A DNA stretch of 64,000 bases from Ophiostoma sp. CBS 140.51 (GCA_029298735.1 JANSLP010000086.1:1-64000), one strand, 5' to 3'. Numbered from the stretch's first letter, positions 45,437 through 56,472 are shown. Translations and numbers: made by a program. Notes: a model not told the origin generated them from the sequence alone.

Positions 45437-45686
45437 GGTGGGTGATGAGGTTTTCGAGCTGTGGGTGTGGTTGTGAGATTTGTAAAGAATAAGAAAAGTG
45501 AGTAAGTGCGTGTGTGTGTGTGGTTGTGGTTGCGGTGTTGTGTTGTGCGGTGGTGCGGATGAGCGGTAGTCTTGTAAGTCTTGAAAGCTTTGCGGAAGTA
45601 TCAAAGTATTCAGTATTCTTGTGTTGGAAAAAAAAACAGAGAAAAGGAACAAAAGTCTGGACCACAGGATGCCCGATGGGCGATCT

Positions 45687-45694
45687 TATATACA
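45687..45694 (-). promoter_or_regulatory. TATA box candidate, paralogue A
   Basis: Reads TATATAAG on the reverse strand, about 255 bp upstream of the ATG at 45436. Confidence 0.45.
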
Positions 45695-45699
45695 TATCC

Positions 45700-45753
45700 T
45701 GACGTTCACTTTCGCCCCCAGAACCTTATTTTGTATATGTAAATCCAACGTCA
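45700..45753. promoter_or_regulatory. CRE-like pair TGACGT / ACGTCA, paralogue A
   Basis: TGACGT at 45700-45705 and ACGTCA at 45748-45753 frame the promoter next to the TATA candidate. Such sites are bound by bZIP factors in fungi; here it is by sequence resemblance only. Confidence 0.35.
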
Positions 45754-46546
45754 TTACTTGTGGAGGCAGATGGCTCTTTCTAATTTTGTTTTGCTTGGAT
45801 TACCTCACGATGTGTGTATATTTGGCGCGCAGTGGTCGATGTGTAAGTCAATTAAGTGAGGGGTTACTGCTCATGTTGGTCCATGATCATGAGTGACCAT
45901 GATTATGACCTCCCCTCCTCAGGTCTCCCTCTTCTATTTTGTTCTCTTATGTCCATGAGGCGGGAAGGAGCTTTGTGTCGTGCTCACGATCGTTAGCATT
46001 CTCGAAGATTTTGTTTTTCAATCTGCCAGTCTGACACTATTGCCGATTGTTTTTTTCTTGGGTAAACGGTTCGCTGCTTGGAAATGTAGTCCTGACTCTG
46101 AGAGTTATCTTGAGCAGCTGTAGATATTTGTTTACTTAGACTCTTTTTACTACTGTGTCATTATGGAAATAGAAACAAAACAAGTAGACGAATAAGATAC
46201 GAACATCAATCTTGTTCTCATCGTGATATCTTGTAAAAGTCGTATTATGCAAAGTTCTAGAAAGAGAGAAAGAAGAAACAAGGCTTCTTCTCTTGTTTTG
46301 AAATTTTGGTCAGTCTGCAGTGGAAGCATTTGGGACACGGCCGTGATACACCCAATATATTGAAAGAGAGATAAAGAACAAAATTCAGAAATATTGCTGG
46401 TTTTTTTTAGCTGTTTTCTATTAAATTAAACTGACTCTCTAGGTACATTGATGCCCTTTCTTAGGCTACAGTACTATGGAAAGGTTTAAAAATAAAATAA
46501 AAATAAAATAAAAACGAAACTACATGACGAAACTACATGATGCCAT

Positions 46547-47770
46547 TTAAGCAAACCAATACCAATCTGCAGAAACGCGTTGAGCCTCCATGGGCGCGAT
46601 CCTGCCCGCCACAAAGGACGGCATAGCAAATGGCTGCCAGCTGTGCGCGCCCTCTCTGGACGACGTTGTCCACTGGCGGGGATTGGGCTGCGTTCTGAAC
46701 CTGTCGTTGTCGTCAGGATGTGCATCCAAGTACAGACTGTCCTGCCACACATTGTCTGCATCATTAAATCCCCCCACGTACTCATTAATAGCCACCTGCT
46801 CGTACCGTGCGTACAAGTCAATCAGGTGCTCAATATAGCACATGAACAAGTGGTTACCAGCGTGAGGGCACTGGTGGCCGCTGATGCGGGGGCATAAGTG
46901 CATCCACTGGAACGCCTCGACCGACATGGGCGACGTCAGTTCCGGGTGCTTCCAGAAGTAGTCAAAGACAATCCTGTCGTCTGGCGTCATGGTGGCCAAG
47001 AGGTCGTCCAGGGTAAACTTCATGATGGAGGGCGGGTACAGCGAGGGCGCGTGGTCGTAGTTGTGGCGGCGGCTGGCGGCGCGGTCGGCATTGTGGCCAT
47101 GGCCATCGTCGCCAAAGATGGGGTCAAAGTCTGGCTCGGGGGCAAAGTCGGTTTCGGGGCGATGGAGACCGTCAGCTTCAGCGTCAGCGCTGGCGTCTGG
47201 CATATTTGGGTCGTCGTAGGCCGGGTCGTCATTGTCCCTGTAGAGGTCGTCTGGGTTCCGATACGAGTCTAGATCCTCTGACCACTCGAGCCTCGGCCCC
47301 AACAGGCCGCTGTTGTGACCTCTTATCCGCGCCCTAAAGTGCTCCAAAATGCGGTACCACCGCGTAACCCGTTCCATGACGGCCATCAGGCGCGCATCGT
47401 CTAGATTACGAATTTGGGCCATGTTGAGCTCAGGTGCCTGCACCGTGCGGCCGTGCATCAAGAACCACTGCATCGTCTCTTCACGTGTGTACGTGAGATG
47501 AGTAATGTTCTGGTGGCGCACAGGGTTGTTGACTGGCCTCGTGTCCATGCGGAACCAGCGGGGATATCTGTTTTCTTGGCTAGGGTGATTAGGGAGAGCA
47601 TCGTCTTCGTCTTCGTCATTTTCCGTGTTTTCGTTGGTCTCAGGCTCGACCTCGCGGAACATAGGCCTGCCCCAGTTGTCCAGACGGGGCCTGTCATCGT
47701 CAGGATGGGGACGAGGCATTTCTGCGGGCATGACGTCGCCGAGGGAGTGAGAGTGGAAGAAACCGTCCAT
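46547..47770 (-). CDS. Unrecognised acidic protein, paralogue B of a tandem pair
   Basis: Intronless, 407 aa, starting MDGFFHSHSLGDVM. It shares with paralogue A the N-terminal MDG-F, a LDxWGxP motif, the block REETMQWFLMHGRTVQAP (about 92-140), TPDDRIVFDYFWKHPE (about 258-275) and CYIEHLIDLYARYEQVAINEYVGG (described here in parts: CYIEHLIDLYARYEQ, then NEYVGG). Between these it lacks the very long acidic stretch of A, which explains the length difference. It contains an HLCPRISGHQCPH segment with two cysteines and histidines not seen in A, possibly metal-binding (inference). No signal peptide, transmembrane segment or known domain. Together with A it looks like a local tandem duplication of a fungal orphan family. 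Confidence 0.8.
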   Translation of the reverse strand: MDGFFHSHSLGDVMPAEMPRPHPDDDRPRLDNWGRPMFREVEPETNENTENDEDEDDALPNHPSQENRYPRWFRMDTRPVNNPVRHQNITHLTYTREETMQWFLMHGRTVQAPELNMAQIRNLDDARLMAVMERVTRWYRILEHFRARIRGHNSGLLGPRLEWSEDLDSYRNPDDLYRDNDDPAYDDPNMPDASADAEADGLHRPETDFAPEPDFDPIFGDDGHGHNADRAASRRHNYDHAPSLYPPSIMKFTLDDLLATMTPDDRIVFDYFWKHPELTSPMSVEAFQWMHLCPRISGHQCPHAGNHLFMCYIEHLIDLYARYEQVAINEYVGGFNDADNVWQDSLYLDAHPDDNDRFRTQPNPRQWTTSSREGAHSWQPFAMPSFVAGRIAPMEAQRVSADWYWFA

Positions 47771-49731
47771 TATGAATGGAGAGGATTTGTTCGTTCCTGT
47801 AGGCGGTGTGCGTGTGGTGCGGTTGCGGTAGTGTGGTAGGTGTGGTTGGCGTGAGTTTGAAAGTTGTAAAACTTGGGTACTTGGGAGAGGTATAAGATGA
47901 CATTGTAATTGGTTATCTGATGAAGAAAAAAAGAAGAGAAGGAAAAAAAGTCTGGAGGGATGGAGAGGGGGAGCCCCCCGTTATAAACAGATCTGGACAC
48001 GCATGAATCTTGATTTTGTGACTCCCAACGTACTGACGTACTAGACTAAACGTCATCATTTTCAACGATGTAGATGGTCTTACTATAGTCAAACCCCATG
48101 ATGATTCCTATTTTGGCTTGCGGTGACCGTTGTAGAAGTCTACAGAAGCAACTAGAGGAAGGATGTCCTGCCCGACTGGTTCCAGTCGGGCTCATGACAG
48201 AGTCTGAGTTTGCATCTTCACGATGCCATCATGGAGGATGCTGGGAAAGCTAATAGCAATAGGCGTGCGTCGGCCACTTTGCTCCGGGACGTGTTGTCGT
48301 GTTTCCGTCTTTTCCCTTCTAGAACAATACATCATCGTCGTCCCCACCTTCCTCGCGATAATTGTGTGCCATTAGTAGTTTCCTCCATCGTGACCCTTTT
48401 ACCCCGCCTTCCATGTATTTCGAGAAGCTTATTCTTAGATATGACGCAGAGGTTCCCGTTGGTGGTAGATGTAAGCAAAGTGTGGGGTTGCTCGGCTGGT
48501 AGGAAACGAGGCTAAGTAATTTTCAAGTCACGATGTAGCCTTGTCCAAGTACAGGACTAGGACTACGCACAATCTTGACCTCACCATATCTATTATATAA
48601 GGATTTAACATGAATACATACTCTAACAGCAAAAACAAGGCAAAGAGAAGGTTTTTTTACAATGATACCGGTATCGATTTTACATAGTTATCTTATGATA
48701 GCCAGACATTTGAATTTCTTGACATTGAGTTTCTGCAATTTGTCACAAAGCCAAAAAGCACCTGCGTAGAACAACAACATACAGTACTTTCAAGCACAAA
48801 GCTTGCATTGGCTTCAAGCTCTTACTGCTCGAGTGCTGCTGCTTTTGCATTCGTTTCTCCTATTTTGAGAGTCGATAGTTTTGTTTGTTTACTTTCCCAA
48901 TCGGGAAATGCCTCGTCTTTACACCGGCATAAGTCAACTGCCGACCACATATAGCTGTACGATGATAAGAAAAAGAAGACGTCTATGAAATTTAGCGCAG
49001 ATATAATCGGCTGCCGTCGAGAAATACTTATTTTCTCATCAAACTTGATTCTCGTAATGGTAGACATGTCCGAAGCTTGTGCAAGAGGTGTAAGTGGAGT
49101 CACGTGATACGCCATTTTTACGGTTCCCCTTTTTGCATTTGTTTTGTCTCACCCGTCAAAAACTTGACACTTGCAGTTCCAAAATTCAATTCACCATCTT
49201 CATTGGCTCTTCCCCTTCTTACGTGTTCATCCATTCCATTGCTTGCTGTACGTCTCTCTGCTTTGGTAAGAGACACGCTTGTCCTAGGGCCAAGGCCGCT
49301 TTTGGGCGTAACAAGCCATCGTCCAAACCCCTAAAAACGCCTTGAACAAAGGGACCTGGGTGCTGAGTCAAGCCCACTCACGTTTTTCGCAAGGCTTTGG
49401 GTACACTATTGCGGGCTGAGGCGATTTCTTTCTTGTTGCAGAATAGTAGTCGGCTGAGAGTCCAAAAGTCTAGACTCATGAATGAAGGAAAAGGTGAAAG
49501 AGAATGTGTAAAAACGAGTAAAGGGATGACACTAAAGCACTAATACCCTGTAAAGAGGGGAGCTCATAAAGAATGTACTCAATGTTGCTCGTATTTTGAC
49601 GACAACGTAAACTCTCATAAACTCTCAAAAACTCTAAACTCTCACGGAACAACATCGACATGAATCAACGGTAAACTGAAAGACAGTACCTCTCTCACCA
49701 GCTGTCATATTCACCACCACCCACAGCAGAG
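47771..49731. other. Intergenic, 2 kb, promoters of divergent genes
   Basis: Left side carries the leader and promoter of paralogue B. The rest is AT-rich with small ORFs, none with a motif. Confidence 0.5.
48034..48055. promoter_or_regulatory. CRE-like pair TGACGT / ACGTCA, paralogue B
   Basis: TGACGT at 48034-48039 and ACGTCA at 48050-48055, about 270 bp upstream of the start codon at 47770, the same element types as upstream of paralogue A. Confidence 0.35.
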
Positions 49732-51708
49732 ATGGCCACTGTGGTCGACAACCCGGGCGCCGCCGCCATCCCCGACTGGTCGCAGCTCAACTTTGCCCGC
49801 AACTGCTCCGCCTACGGAGAATGGCTCGCCGCGTTTGTCGCGCCCAACCCGTGGAACCCGGAGGAGGCGCTCGGCGGCAGTATTCCACTGACTGTGCTTC
49901 TTGTCAGCAATGCTCTGCCCCCCGGCTGGACATTTAACGCGTCGTTTGGCGGCGACGGCGGCAACTGGTCACAGACGATCGAGTCGCCGGCGGGCACGGC
50001 TTACTTTGGGGACGTGATGCAGTGGTTCACGAGCAAACTGTACAACACCTACAACGCCACCGACGGGCAATGGTATGCCGACCCGTCCTTTGTCGACAAT
50101 GTGATTTGGACGCCGGCGGACCAGTGCCCACGGGAGTTTTGCAAGGCAATTGCTTTTACGGGCAACGCCGACCTGTCGGGCATTGGTGTCGTTATCTCGT
50201 ACTACATTGAGGCGTCCCTGACAACACTGTACCTCATCATCTTTACGGCCTGGCGGATCAAGCGGTTTGTGAGGGAGCGGCGCGCCGCCGGCAATTTGAT
50301 GGATAAAGCACCCATCGAGCGAAGCGGGGCCCCAAAACCAAGGGGAAGGTTGATGAGAGCTGCGCACCGCCTGTTTGATGCGCTCCGCGGCAGCTTGGAC
50401 AGTTTTTTGATGGCCGCCGGCGTGTTGGGGGTTGCCATTCTGGTGGCCGCTCTTGTCATGGAAGCGTCACACACCAACGAGCACCGCCACCATCCGGTCA
50501 ATGCGCAAAACATTCCCAGCGGGAACGCCCTGTACGACTCGGCCCTGGGGTTGTTGGCTGGGTTGTACGCCGTCTTCCCTCCAGTTGTGCTTTATGCCCT
50601 GCTGCCCCAAGAAAAGGAGCTGCACCAGCACCGCCATGAGCATCCTGACCAAATCAAGGAGAGGAAAGGCCGCCGCACATGGCTCCGCCGGGCGGTCCTG
50701 ATTGTGTTGTGGGGCCTGGCAGCCGCCGTTGTCTTTTGTGACCCGCGCAGCGAGCTCGACTACGAGTACCAGGGCCGCATCGACCCAGACGATGGCGACG
50801 TGGCGGACAATGACAATTTTGCGAGTGTGCTGTATGCCTGCGACCAGAGGGGTGGGAGGACGTACTGGCTGATTTTGGAGTCGTTGAAATACTTAATTAT
50901 TGGTGTGCCGGTGTTGTGGTTGGTGTTGACGTTGGGGGTGTACCTGGCAACGGGGTGGAGGCCTGGCCGAGCCCGAGCCACAGGCGAGGGCGATGTACTG
51001 GTGGGTGATGAGAAACGAGTCGCAGGCGAGGACGCAAACGAAGGCGAGGCCCCAAGGAGCCTCTGGCAGAGAATCGGCCGCCCTGTGTGGCGCCATTTTG
51101 TGGCCTGGGTGGCCTGTCTCATCATGTGGACCATCCTGTTGTCTCTCACCGAAATGCGGCAAAACATTATCGACGTGGCCGGCGGGCTGGACACGGAAAA
51201 CGAGTGGGCGATTGGCCAGGTGCTGGCGATTGCCACATGGGGCCCTGTGGCCGTAGACTTTGGTTTCCTGTTGATATTTGGCATCGAGGCCGGTCTGGGC
51301 GGACGGCTGCCGCTCGACTTTACCATTCAGCAAGTTGTGTCCACGTCGTCGGTGGACTCTATCGATGGGGGTGTCGGGGGCGGTGCGGATGCACAGGCCA
51401 CAGGCTCCTGCCCCACGAGCCGGGTCAACAGTGTCAACGACAACGGTAACAGAGCTGCCAGCGCCGTCTGCCGGACGTCATGTAGCAACGCCAGCACCGC
51501 CAACAACGAAAACGTGGTTGGCAGCGACAAGACGGCTGTCGTGCTCAAAGACAACCGAGAAGCATCGTCGTCATCGTTGCGACCATCACTTCGGGCACGA
51601 ACATCTGCGAGTTCTGCAGCAGAGAACGGCCAACCCTCTCCAATGGCAGACAGTGGTCATTCTGAACAAACGCAACCATATCCGCATCCACAGCAGCATC
51701 AGTCATAG
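49732..51708 (+). CDS. Putative seven-TM membrane protein, orphan
   Basis: Intronless, 658 aa, start agATGgcc. A hydrophilic N-terminal part of about 145 residues with several N-x-S/T sites (NCS, NAS, NWS, NAT) and cysteines suggests an extracellular domain without a clear cleavable signal. Then about seven hydrophobic helices: near 155-180 (GVVISYYIEASLTTLYLIIF), 222-242, 262-286, 317-336, 385-410, 453-475 and 499-520. A charged tail of about 120 residues, rich in S, N, G and D, is probably cytosolic. Conserved-looking loops include DPRSELDYEYQ and CDQRGGRTYWL. This topology is reminiscent of orphan fungal seven-TM proteins, but no GPCR or channel signature is recognised. Confidence 0.78.
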   Translation: MATVVDNPGAAAIPDWSQLNFARNCSAYGEWLAAFVAPNPWNPEEALGGSIPLTVLLVSNALPPGWTFNASFGGDGGNWSQTIESPAGTAYFGDVMQWFTSKLYNTYNATDGQWYADPSFVDNVIWTPADQCPREFCKAIAFTGNADLSGIGVVISYYIEASLTTLYLIIFTAWRIKRFVRERRAAGNLMDKAPIERSGAPKPRGRLMRAAHRLFDALRGSLDSFLMAAGVLGVAILVAALVMEASHTNEHRHHPVNAQNIPSGNALYDSALGLLAGLYAVFPPVVLYALLPQEKELHQHRHEHPDQIKERKGRRTWLRRAVLIVLWGLAAAVVFCDPRSELDYEYQGRIDPDDGDVADNDNFASVLYACDQRGGRTYWLILESLKYLIIGVPVLWLVLTLGVYLATGWRPGRARATGEGDVLVGDEKRVAGEDANEGEAPRSLWQRIGRPVWRHFVAWVACLIMWTILLSLTEMRQNIIDVAGGLDTENEWAIGQVLAIATWGPVAVDFGFLLIFGIEAGLGGRLPLDFTIQQVVSTSSVDSIDGGVGGGADAQATGSCPTSRVNSVNDNGNRAASAVCRTSCSNASTANNENVVGSDKTAVVLKDNREASSSSLRPSLRARTSASSAAENGQPSPMADSGHSEQTQPYPHPQQHQS

Positions 51709-51827
51709 CCGATTTGTTTGTTCTGGCTCATTTCCAGAATAAAGTGCGATTTAAAAAGTAGTTCTGTTCAAAAAATACTACGCAAAAAATACAAGTGTCG
51801 TCTCATCGTAATATCTGCAAGTTTGTT

Positions 51828-54149
51828 TCAGTAGCGCAACGGCGACTGGCTGTCCGTCGATGGGTCCACGGCCACGGCCGGATCAGCTCCGCCACGGCCC
51901 ATAAACACCCGTGTGCCCGTCCCGGGGTGAAGCGGCGCCTGTGCGTACTGGTAAGAAGGACCACGACCGGCGGAGGATGGGACCGTTGCGGATGTTTCGG
52001 TAGACGACACGCCGGCGACCGTCTCCTTGTCGTATGTGATTGTCTGGTTCACAGCCGTCACGTTGCGCTCGTATAGCGTAATGTCTGGCGTGGTAGCGCC
52101 CAGCACGCCCGCACTGCTGAACCCACCGAAATGCATGTACTGGTTCGTGGTGCCAAAGCCGCTACTATTCTTGCCGTCACCAGTCTGGAAGAAGGAGGCC
52201 GTGCCGACGACGCGCGTGTCCAGCAAGGAACCGGTGTAGTGTTGGTCGCTGCTGGAAAAGGCTTCCAAGCCGGTTGGGAAGACACCCGCACCCGTTACTT
52301 GCAGACGCAGACCCTGATCCAGCAATGCCCACAGCGTCAGGTTGCCCTGGGGCGACACGTTTGTCGTCATATTGCAAAACGTCGGAAAGGCGTAGTCCGA
52401 GCTGTAGGCGTAGGCCGACACCCCCGAGCTTCCTCCACTGCCCGTGGCCTTGTCACTGCCCGTCAGACTGAAATTATTGATCTGGTTGACGCCAAAGTCG
52501 GTCAGGATGCCCTCGTTGGCGTACGACAGCGACTGCGACCAGGACACGGCGCGGCTGCCTTTGGAGCCCAAGGTCAAAGAGCCCTGCACACTAAATGACC
52601 GCGACACCGACACGGTGTACGACAGCGTCGTGTTGGCGCCCGTAGCGTTTTGCTGGAGGTGCTGCGAGACACTAATATCTGGGCCCGAGGACTGGATGGA
52701 GGGCGGCGTGCCCGTCGTGACGAGGGCACTGCTGTCGTCGCCGTCTTCGTTGTTGAGCCACACAAAGATCTTTCCGGTGACGTACCAGCTGGCGGCCACT
52801 TGTTTTGTCAACGTGACCTCGCCCGACGGCTGGCCATTGTCGTCGATACCGGCGACTTGAATGGCAAACGTATGCGGCTCGCCATCACACAGCACAGGGA
52901 GCCACGGTGAAATGTCAATCTCGTGCTCCCGCAGGTCGAAAACGTCGGCGCCTGCAATAGGGCGGTGCAGACTGGGCACGACGCCGCCAGTAAACACAAC
53001 AGGGAACGGCCACTGCACGCCGGCCAGCTGGCCGTCGATCAGCACTTGGACCTCGCGGAACGGGCTGAACCCGGGAAAGATGCCGCCACCCGTTGCATTG
53101 AACGTCGTCGTGTCGCTCTGCAGCACATTGGTCCACCAAAACTCTTCGTCGGCCTGCCCGTTGGCCGACACCGAAAACACGGCGCGGCGGGCATTGCGCG
53201 GGAAATCTGTTATTGTATTGGTGGCCACGTCGACAGGGAGCGTAAACTGGCTGACACCATTGACGTCGCTCTTGCGCTTGGAGATGGGGATCACCACATC
53301 ACTGGGCGGGGCGGTGTCGACGTGGTCACCAGCGTCGGACTGGAAGAACGTTGCCGTCAGACTGACATTGAAAGAACCCGTGTAGACGTCATTTTGCAAG
53401 TTGCCCAAATCGAAAATGACCTTTTGCGGAGTGCGCCACAGTGCCAGGTACGCCGTCATATCCTTGAGGTACTCCCAGCGGATGCCCGGCGCCTTAACCG
53501 GCTCGGCTGTGCTGGTGCGCCAGACTTCGGTGTCGTTCAAGTACATGAGGGCGAGGCGGTCAAACTGGCGGCCTTCGGACACGACAGTAAAGTTCATGAC
53601 GACGCGGTTGAAGGCGGTGGCGGGCGGGGTGTAGCTGCCGACAAAGGGGGCGTTGTAGCTGTTGCCAAAGACGTGGGTCATGAGTTCGACGGTAACGGCG
53701 CCGCTGGCTGACGACGGGCCGGGGGATCGTTCGGTCGCGGGTCCATCTGGCGTAAGGACGGGCGGGGCCACCTGGAAGCAGTCCAGGACGGTCGCACTAG
53801 GACTTGTGGATGGTGTTGAGACGGCCACAATCGTAGAGGTACTCGACGGCGATGCGTCCTCTTCCGCACGCTTGCTCGCGGAGATCTGGGCTGACACAGG
53901 CAGGTGGTCGGCGTAGGGGATGGCTGGCCGTTTCGCTGCGCGGAGGGACGACGAACATGGCCGATTATGGGAACCGAAAGCGAGGACAACCGTCAGAGCC
54001 AGGCCGACGGGCAACAGTATGGCCAAGACGCGCATTCGCCATGATGGTCGTATTGGTCGTGTCGAGAGTGCTGTTTTGGGACTGGTAATCTCAGGGTCGA
54101 GCGCAACCAGATGTTCCTTTTCGAGGAGCGGTGCAGCAGCTTCCTCCAT
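51828..54149 (-). CDS. Peptide-N-glycosidase A (PNGase A)-like type II membrane protein
   Basis: Intronless, 773 aa from the start at 54149; a longer frame from 54323 would add 58 leader-like residues. A short cytosolic N-terminus with LLEKEHL and a TM anchor (about 40-58) precede a serine/threonine-rich stem (about 90-140). The large lumenal part carries the family pattern VFGNSYNAPFVGSY, FNRVVMNFTV, RQFDRLALMYL and an ALWRTPQKVIFDLGN stretch (about 140-270), then beta-sandwich segments with many glycosylation sites. PNGase A-type enzymes remove N-glycans by cleaving the amide of glycosylated asparagine; fungal members are secretory. Catalytic residues could not be verified by eye. It converges on the 7-TM gene with about 120 bp between. 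Confidence 0.85.
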   Translation of the reverse strand: MEEAAAPLLEKEHLVALDPEITSPKTALSTRPIRPSWRMRVLAILLPVGLALTVVLAFGSHNRPCSSSLRAAKRPAIPYADHLPVSAQISASKRAEEDASPSSTSTIVAVSTPSTSPSATVLDCFQVAPPVLTPDGPATERSPGPSSASGAVTVELMTHVFGNSYNAPFVGSYTPPATAFNRVVMNFTVVSEGRQFDRLALMYLNDTEVWRTSTAEPVKAPGIRWEYLKDMTAYLALWRTPQKVIFDLGNLQNDVYTGSFNVSLTATFFQSDAGDHVDTAPPSDVVIPISKRKSDVNGVSQFTLPVDVATNTITDFPRNARRAVFSVSANGQADEEFWWTNVLQSDTTTFNATGGGIFPGFSPFREVQVLIDGQLAGVQWPFPVVFTGGVVPSLHRPIAGADVFDLREHEIDISPWLPVLCDGEPHTFAIQVAGIDDNGQPSGEVTLTKQVAASWYVTGKIFVWLNNEDGDDSSALVTTGTPPSIQSSGPDISVSQHLQQNATGANTTLSYTVSVSRSFSVQGSLTLGSKGSRAVSWSQSLSYANEGILTDFGVNQINNFSLTGSDKATGSGGSSGVSAYAYSSDYAFPTFCNMTTNVSPQGNLTLWALLDQGLRLQVTGAGVFPTGLEAFSSSDQHYTGSLLDTRVVGTASFFQTGDGKNSSGFGTTNQYMHFGGFSSAGVLGATTPDITLYERNVTAVNQTITYDKETVAGVSSTETSATVPSSAGRGPSYQYAQAPLHPGTGTRVFMGRGGADPAVAVDPSTDSQSPLRY

Positions 54150-55528
54150 TGTCGTCAATGCCGTCGGTGCGTTGCGAGAATACGGTGAAGGTGGAGGAAA
54201 GATGAACGAAAGAGAGATTGCACGCTTATGTGCAGTGTGAACGGGCAAGTTCAAACTGCGATCGAATCCATTGACGACAGAATGAAGACGCGTTTCAAGT
54301 TCGAGAAATGGGTGTGACACCAAAAGGGAAAAGAGATAAGAAACCGAAAGGTATTAATGGTCAAGTATAACAGCAGTCGCGGGAGAGTTGGCCACGCAGA
54401 AACGGACGGGAAATGGGATCAGCGCCTGGGACACAGCACTCGCCCTGCAATCACGTAACCCTTCTTCACAAACCGCGCGCGGCTCCAGCCGCCTGGTCCG
54501 GAGATGTAACCGAGACGGATAAAGACAATGCTTTTGAATAAAGAAGATAAATTTGGGTCGAAGAGAGGAAAGACGGGACCAGAAGAGAGGTAAAGAGTCG
54601 CGGCTGAAGTCTGTACAGCGGTGTTCCGTCGAGGTGTGATAAGGCGGCGGAGGTCCCAAACGAGGGTCGAGGTCGCCAACGATCACGATAACGAATGGAG
54701 GTGGTGAGGCCGACACAGTTCGAAACGAAAGAGACCAGGAAAAGTCGACCCAACAAAATCGACGTCAATCATAAACGTCGTCCGTCGTCAGACGAGGCTG
54801 AGAGAGGAAGGAAGAACGAGCGATACGAACGGCAGGAGGGAAGGTGCGATCGATTCAAGAACGCGCATTCCCCATATGCATGTTTCACAGCCAAAGAGGT
54901 GTAAATATGGCACGTGCGCAAAGAAGGACGGCTGCCCTGAGCCGTCCAACCCGTTGGCGGATGTTCCCACACTTCCCACTCGCACCCCGCCGTGTGATGG
55001 TGTGTAGCGTTCAGTGAGCATCGATGACGGCATCAGAAAGCGACAAGATGAGTGAAGAAGAAGAAGTAGTAAATGGATCAAGAAGTGGAAATAGATCGTC
55101 CAAAATTTGAGGAGATTATTGAGAGGGCCGTATGTTGGTACAGATGTTGCGACAAGTATGAGAATGATAGAAACGACGGAAAATCAGAAGATCAGAAACA
55201 AGAAGAAGAAGAAGAAAAACCCCAAATGTCCGTGAAGAGTAGAAATGTTACCAATTAATAGGGAAGGAACCCGATGCAGTAGTAAAAGAGAAAAGAAAAT
55301 GACAAAAAAAGGTTTGAACAAAAAGAATGAAAGAGATGATGCCAACGCAACCCAAAAAGTACAAAAACACCTTCCTGCCCCGCCCAAAAGATCTATAATG
55401 ATGCAGTCGCAATGATGCCCCGTCCGCCCTGCCTGTATATGTGTTGTTGTTGATGTTCTAAGAGCATAAGCTCGCCGTCTATCGTCGTTATCGTGGTGTA
55501 CATTTTGTTGTCGGTCCAGGCCCGCGGT
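54150..55528. other. Intergenic, PNGase A promoter and 3' flank of DUF1279 gene
   Basis: 1.4 kb. An agaagaaga run occurs near 55199-55216. Small ORFs have biased composition; nothing else found. Confidence 0.5.
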
Positions 55529-56472
55529 TTAGGCCGCCTTCGGCTTGCCAATCTTCCAGCCCCATGCCCGCAGCACCTTAACCACCTTGGGCGTCACGGC
55601 CGCCGCCAGGGGCACGCGCACAAAGATAAAGCTCTTGTGGATGGCATAGGCCAGGGCCAGCTGCGTCGCCAGGCTGGCCTCGTGCTTGTTGCGCCGCTCG
55701 GCCTCCTTGACGCCCCAGCCGTCCTGGACGCCTTCCTGGGCGGCTTGCTCGCCGGCGGCGGCGCCGTCGGCGTTCACAGTACCATCAGCACCATCCTTGC
55801 TGGGGGCCGCCTCGACAATGGCCCCCTTCATACCGTCAACACCGCTCTCCTTCTTGGCCTCCTTGAGGGCGGCGCGGTACTTGCGCCAGCGCTCCTTGAC
55901 GCTCTCGGGGATGACCGTCTTGACATGGTCGACGACGTATTCTTCGGCGGCGGCTGCGGTCATTAGCGATGAACAATTCAAGCGTATTGTGCGGGGAGTA
56001 GGGTCCTACCAATTCTGTCTGTGCCTAGTGTCCGCACCAGGAGGAAGCAAAAGGGGAAGTCGAGCAGGGACAGGCCAAAGTAGACACCGACGGCGGTCCA
56101 GCCGTATTCCTTAGACAGCTTCTTGATGCGCTGGCTCAGCGTGAGCTTATCGGGGGCGATTGTTCCCTCACCACTCTTGCCAGCCTCACCGGCGCCACCC
56201 TTGCCCTCTTGTGACCGCCGTGCCCGCGACGAGTGGAATGTCCGCCGTGGTGCGGTGCGGGAGGTGAATGAGAAGGTGGAAGACTGGAGGGGCCCGCCTG
56301 CTGTCCGTACCGGCGTGGACGAGCTCGAGATCGCCCGTGCTGCCGGCCGCCGCCAGACCTGCTTGCTGGCCTGTGCGACACTGTTGCGGGCCAGCAGCAT
56401 CGCTGATTGCGACTGCTGTGCCGACTGCTGCTCCACGAGCACCTCCAAGGCGCGCACCGAGCGACGCAGCAT
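55529..56472 (-). CDS. Mitochondrial DUF1279-family protein
   Basis: Two exons, 56472-56010 and 55953-55529, 295 aa; a 56-bp intron with a gtagga donor joins RTLGTDRI to AAAEEYVVDH. The N-terminus (MLRRSVRALEVLVEQQ, rich in R, S, Q and A) looks like a mitochondrial targeting sequence. The core from about residue 115 has TLSQRIKKLSKEYGW, then a hydrophobic helix GVYFGLSLLDFPFCFLLVR, the central DUF1279 feature. After the intron comes a long charged linker and a second weak hydrophobic region near the end (about 245-285). Members of this family are inner-membrane proteins of uncertain function. The start was chosen at the Met that begins the targeting-like sequence. Confidence 0.85.

Larger units (their letters stand above)
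45437..46546. other. Intergenic between paralogues A and B
   Basis: Promoter and leader of paralogue A (TATA and CRE-like elements listed separately), then AT-rich sequence up to the 3' end of paralogue B. No other gene seen. Confidence 0.55.

Noticed and set aside
52923..53711. 262-codon + strand ORF opposite the PNGase A gene
   Set aside because: Shadow frame; the reverse strand carries the family pattern.
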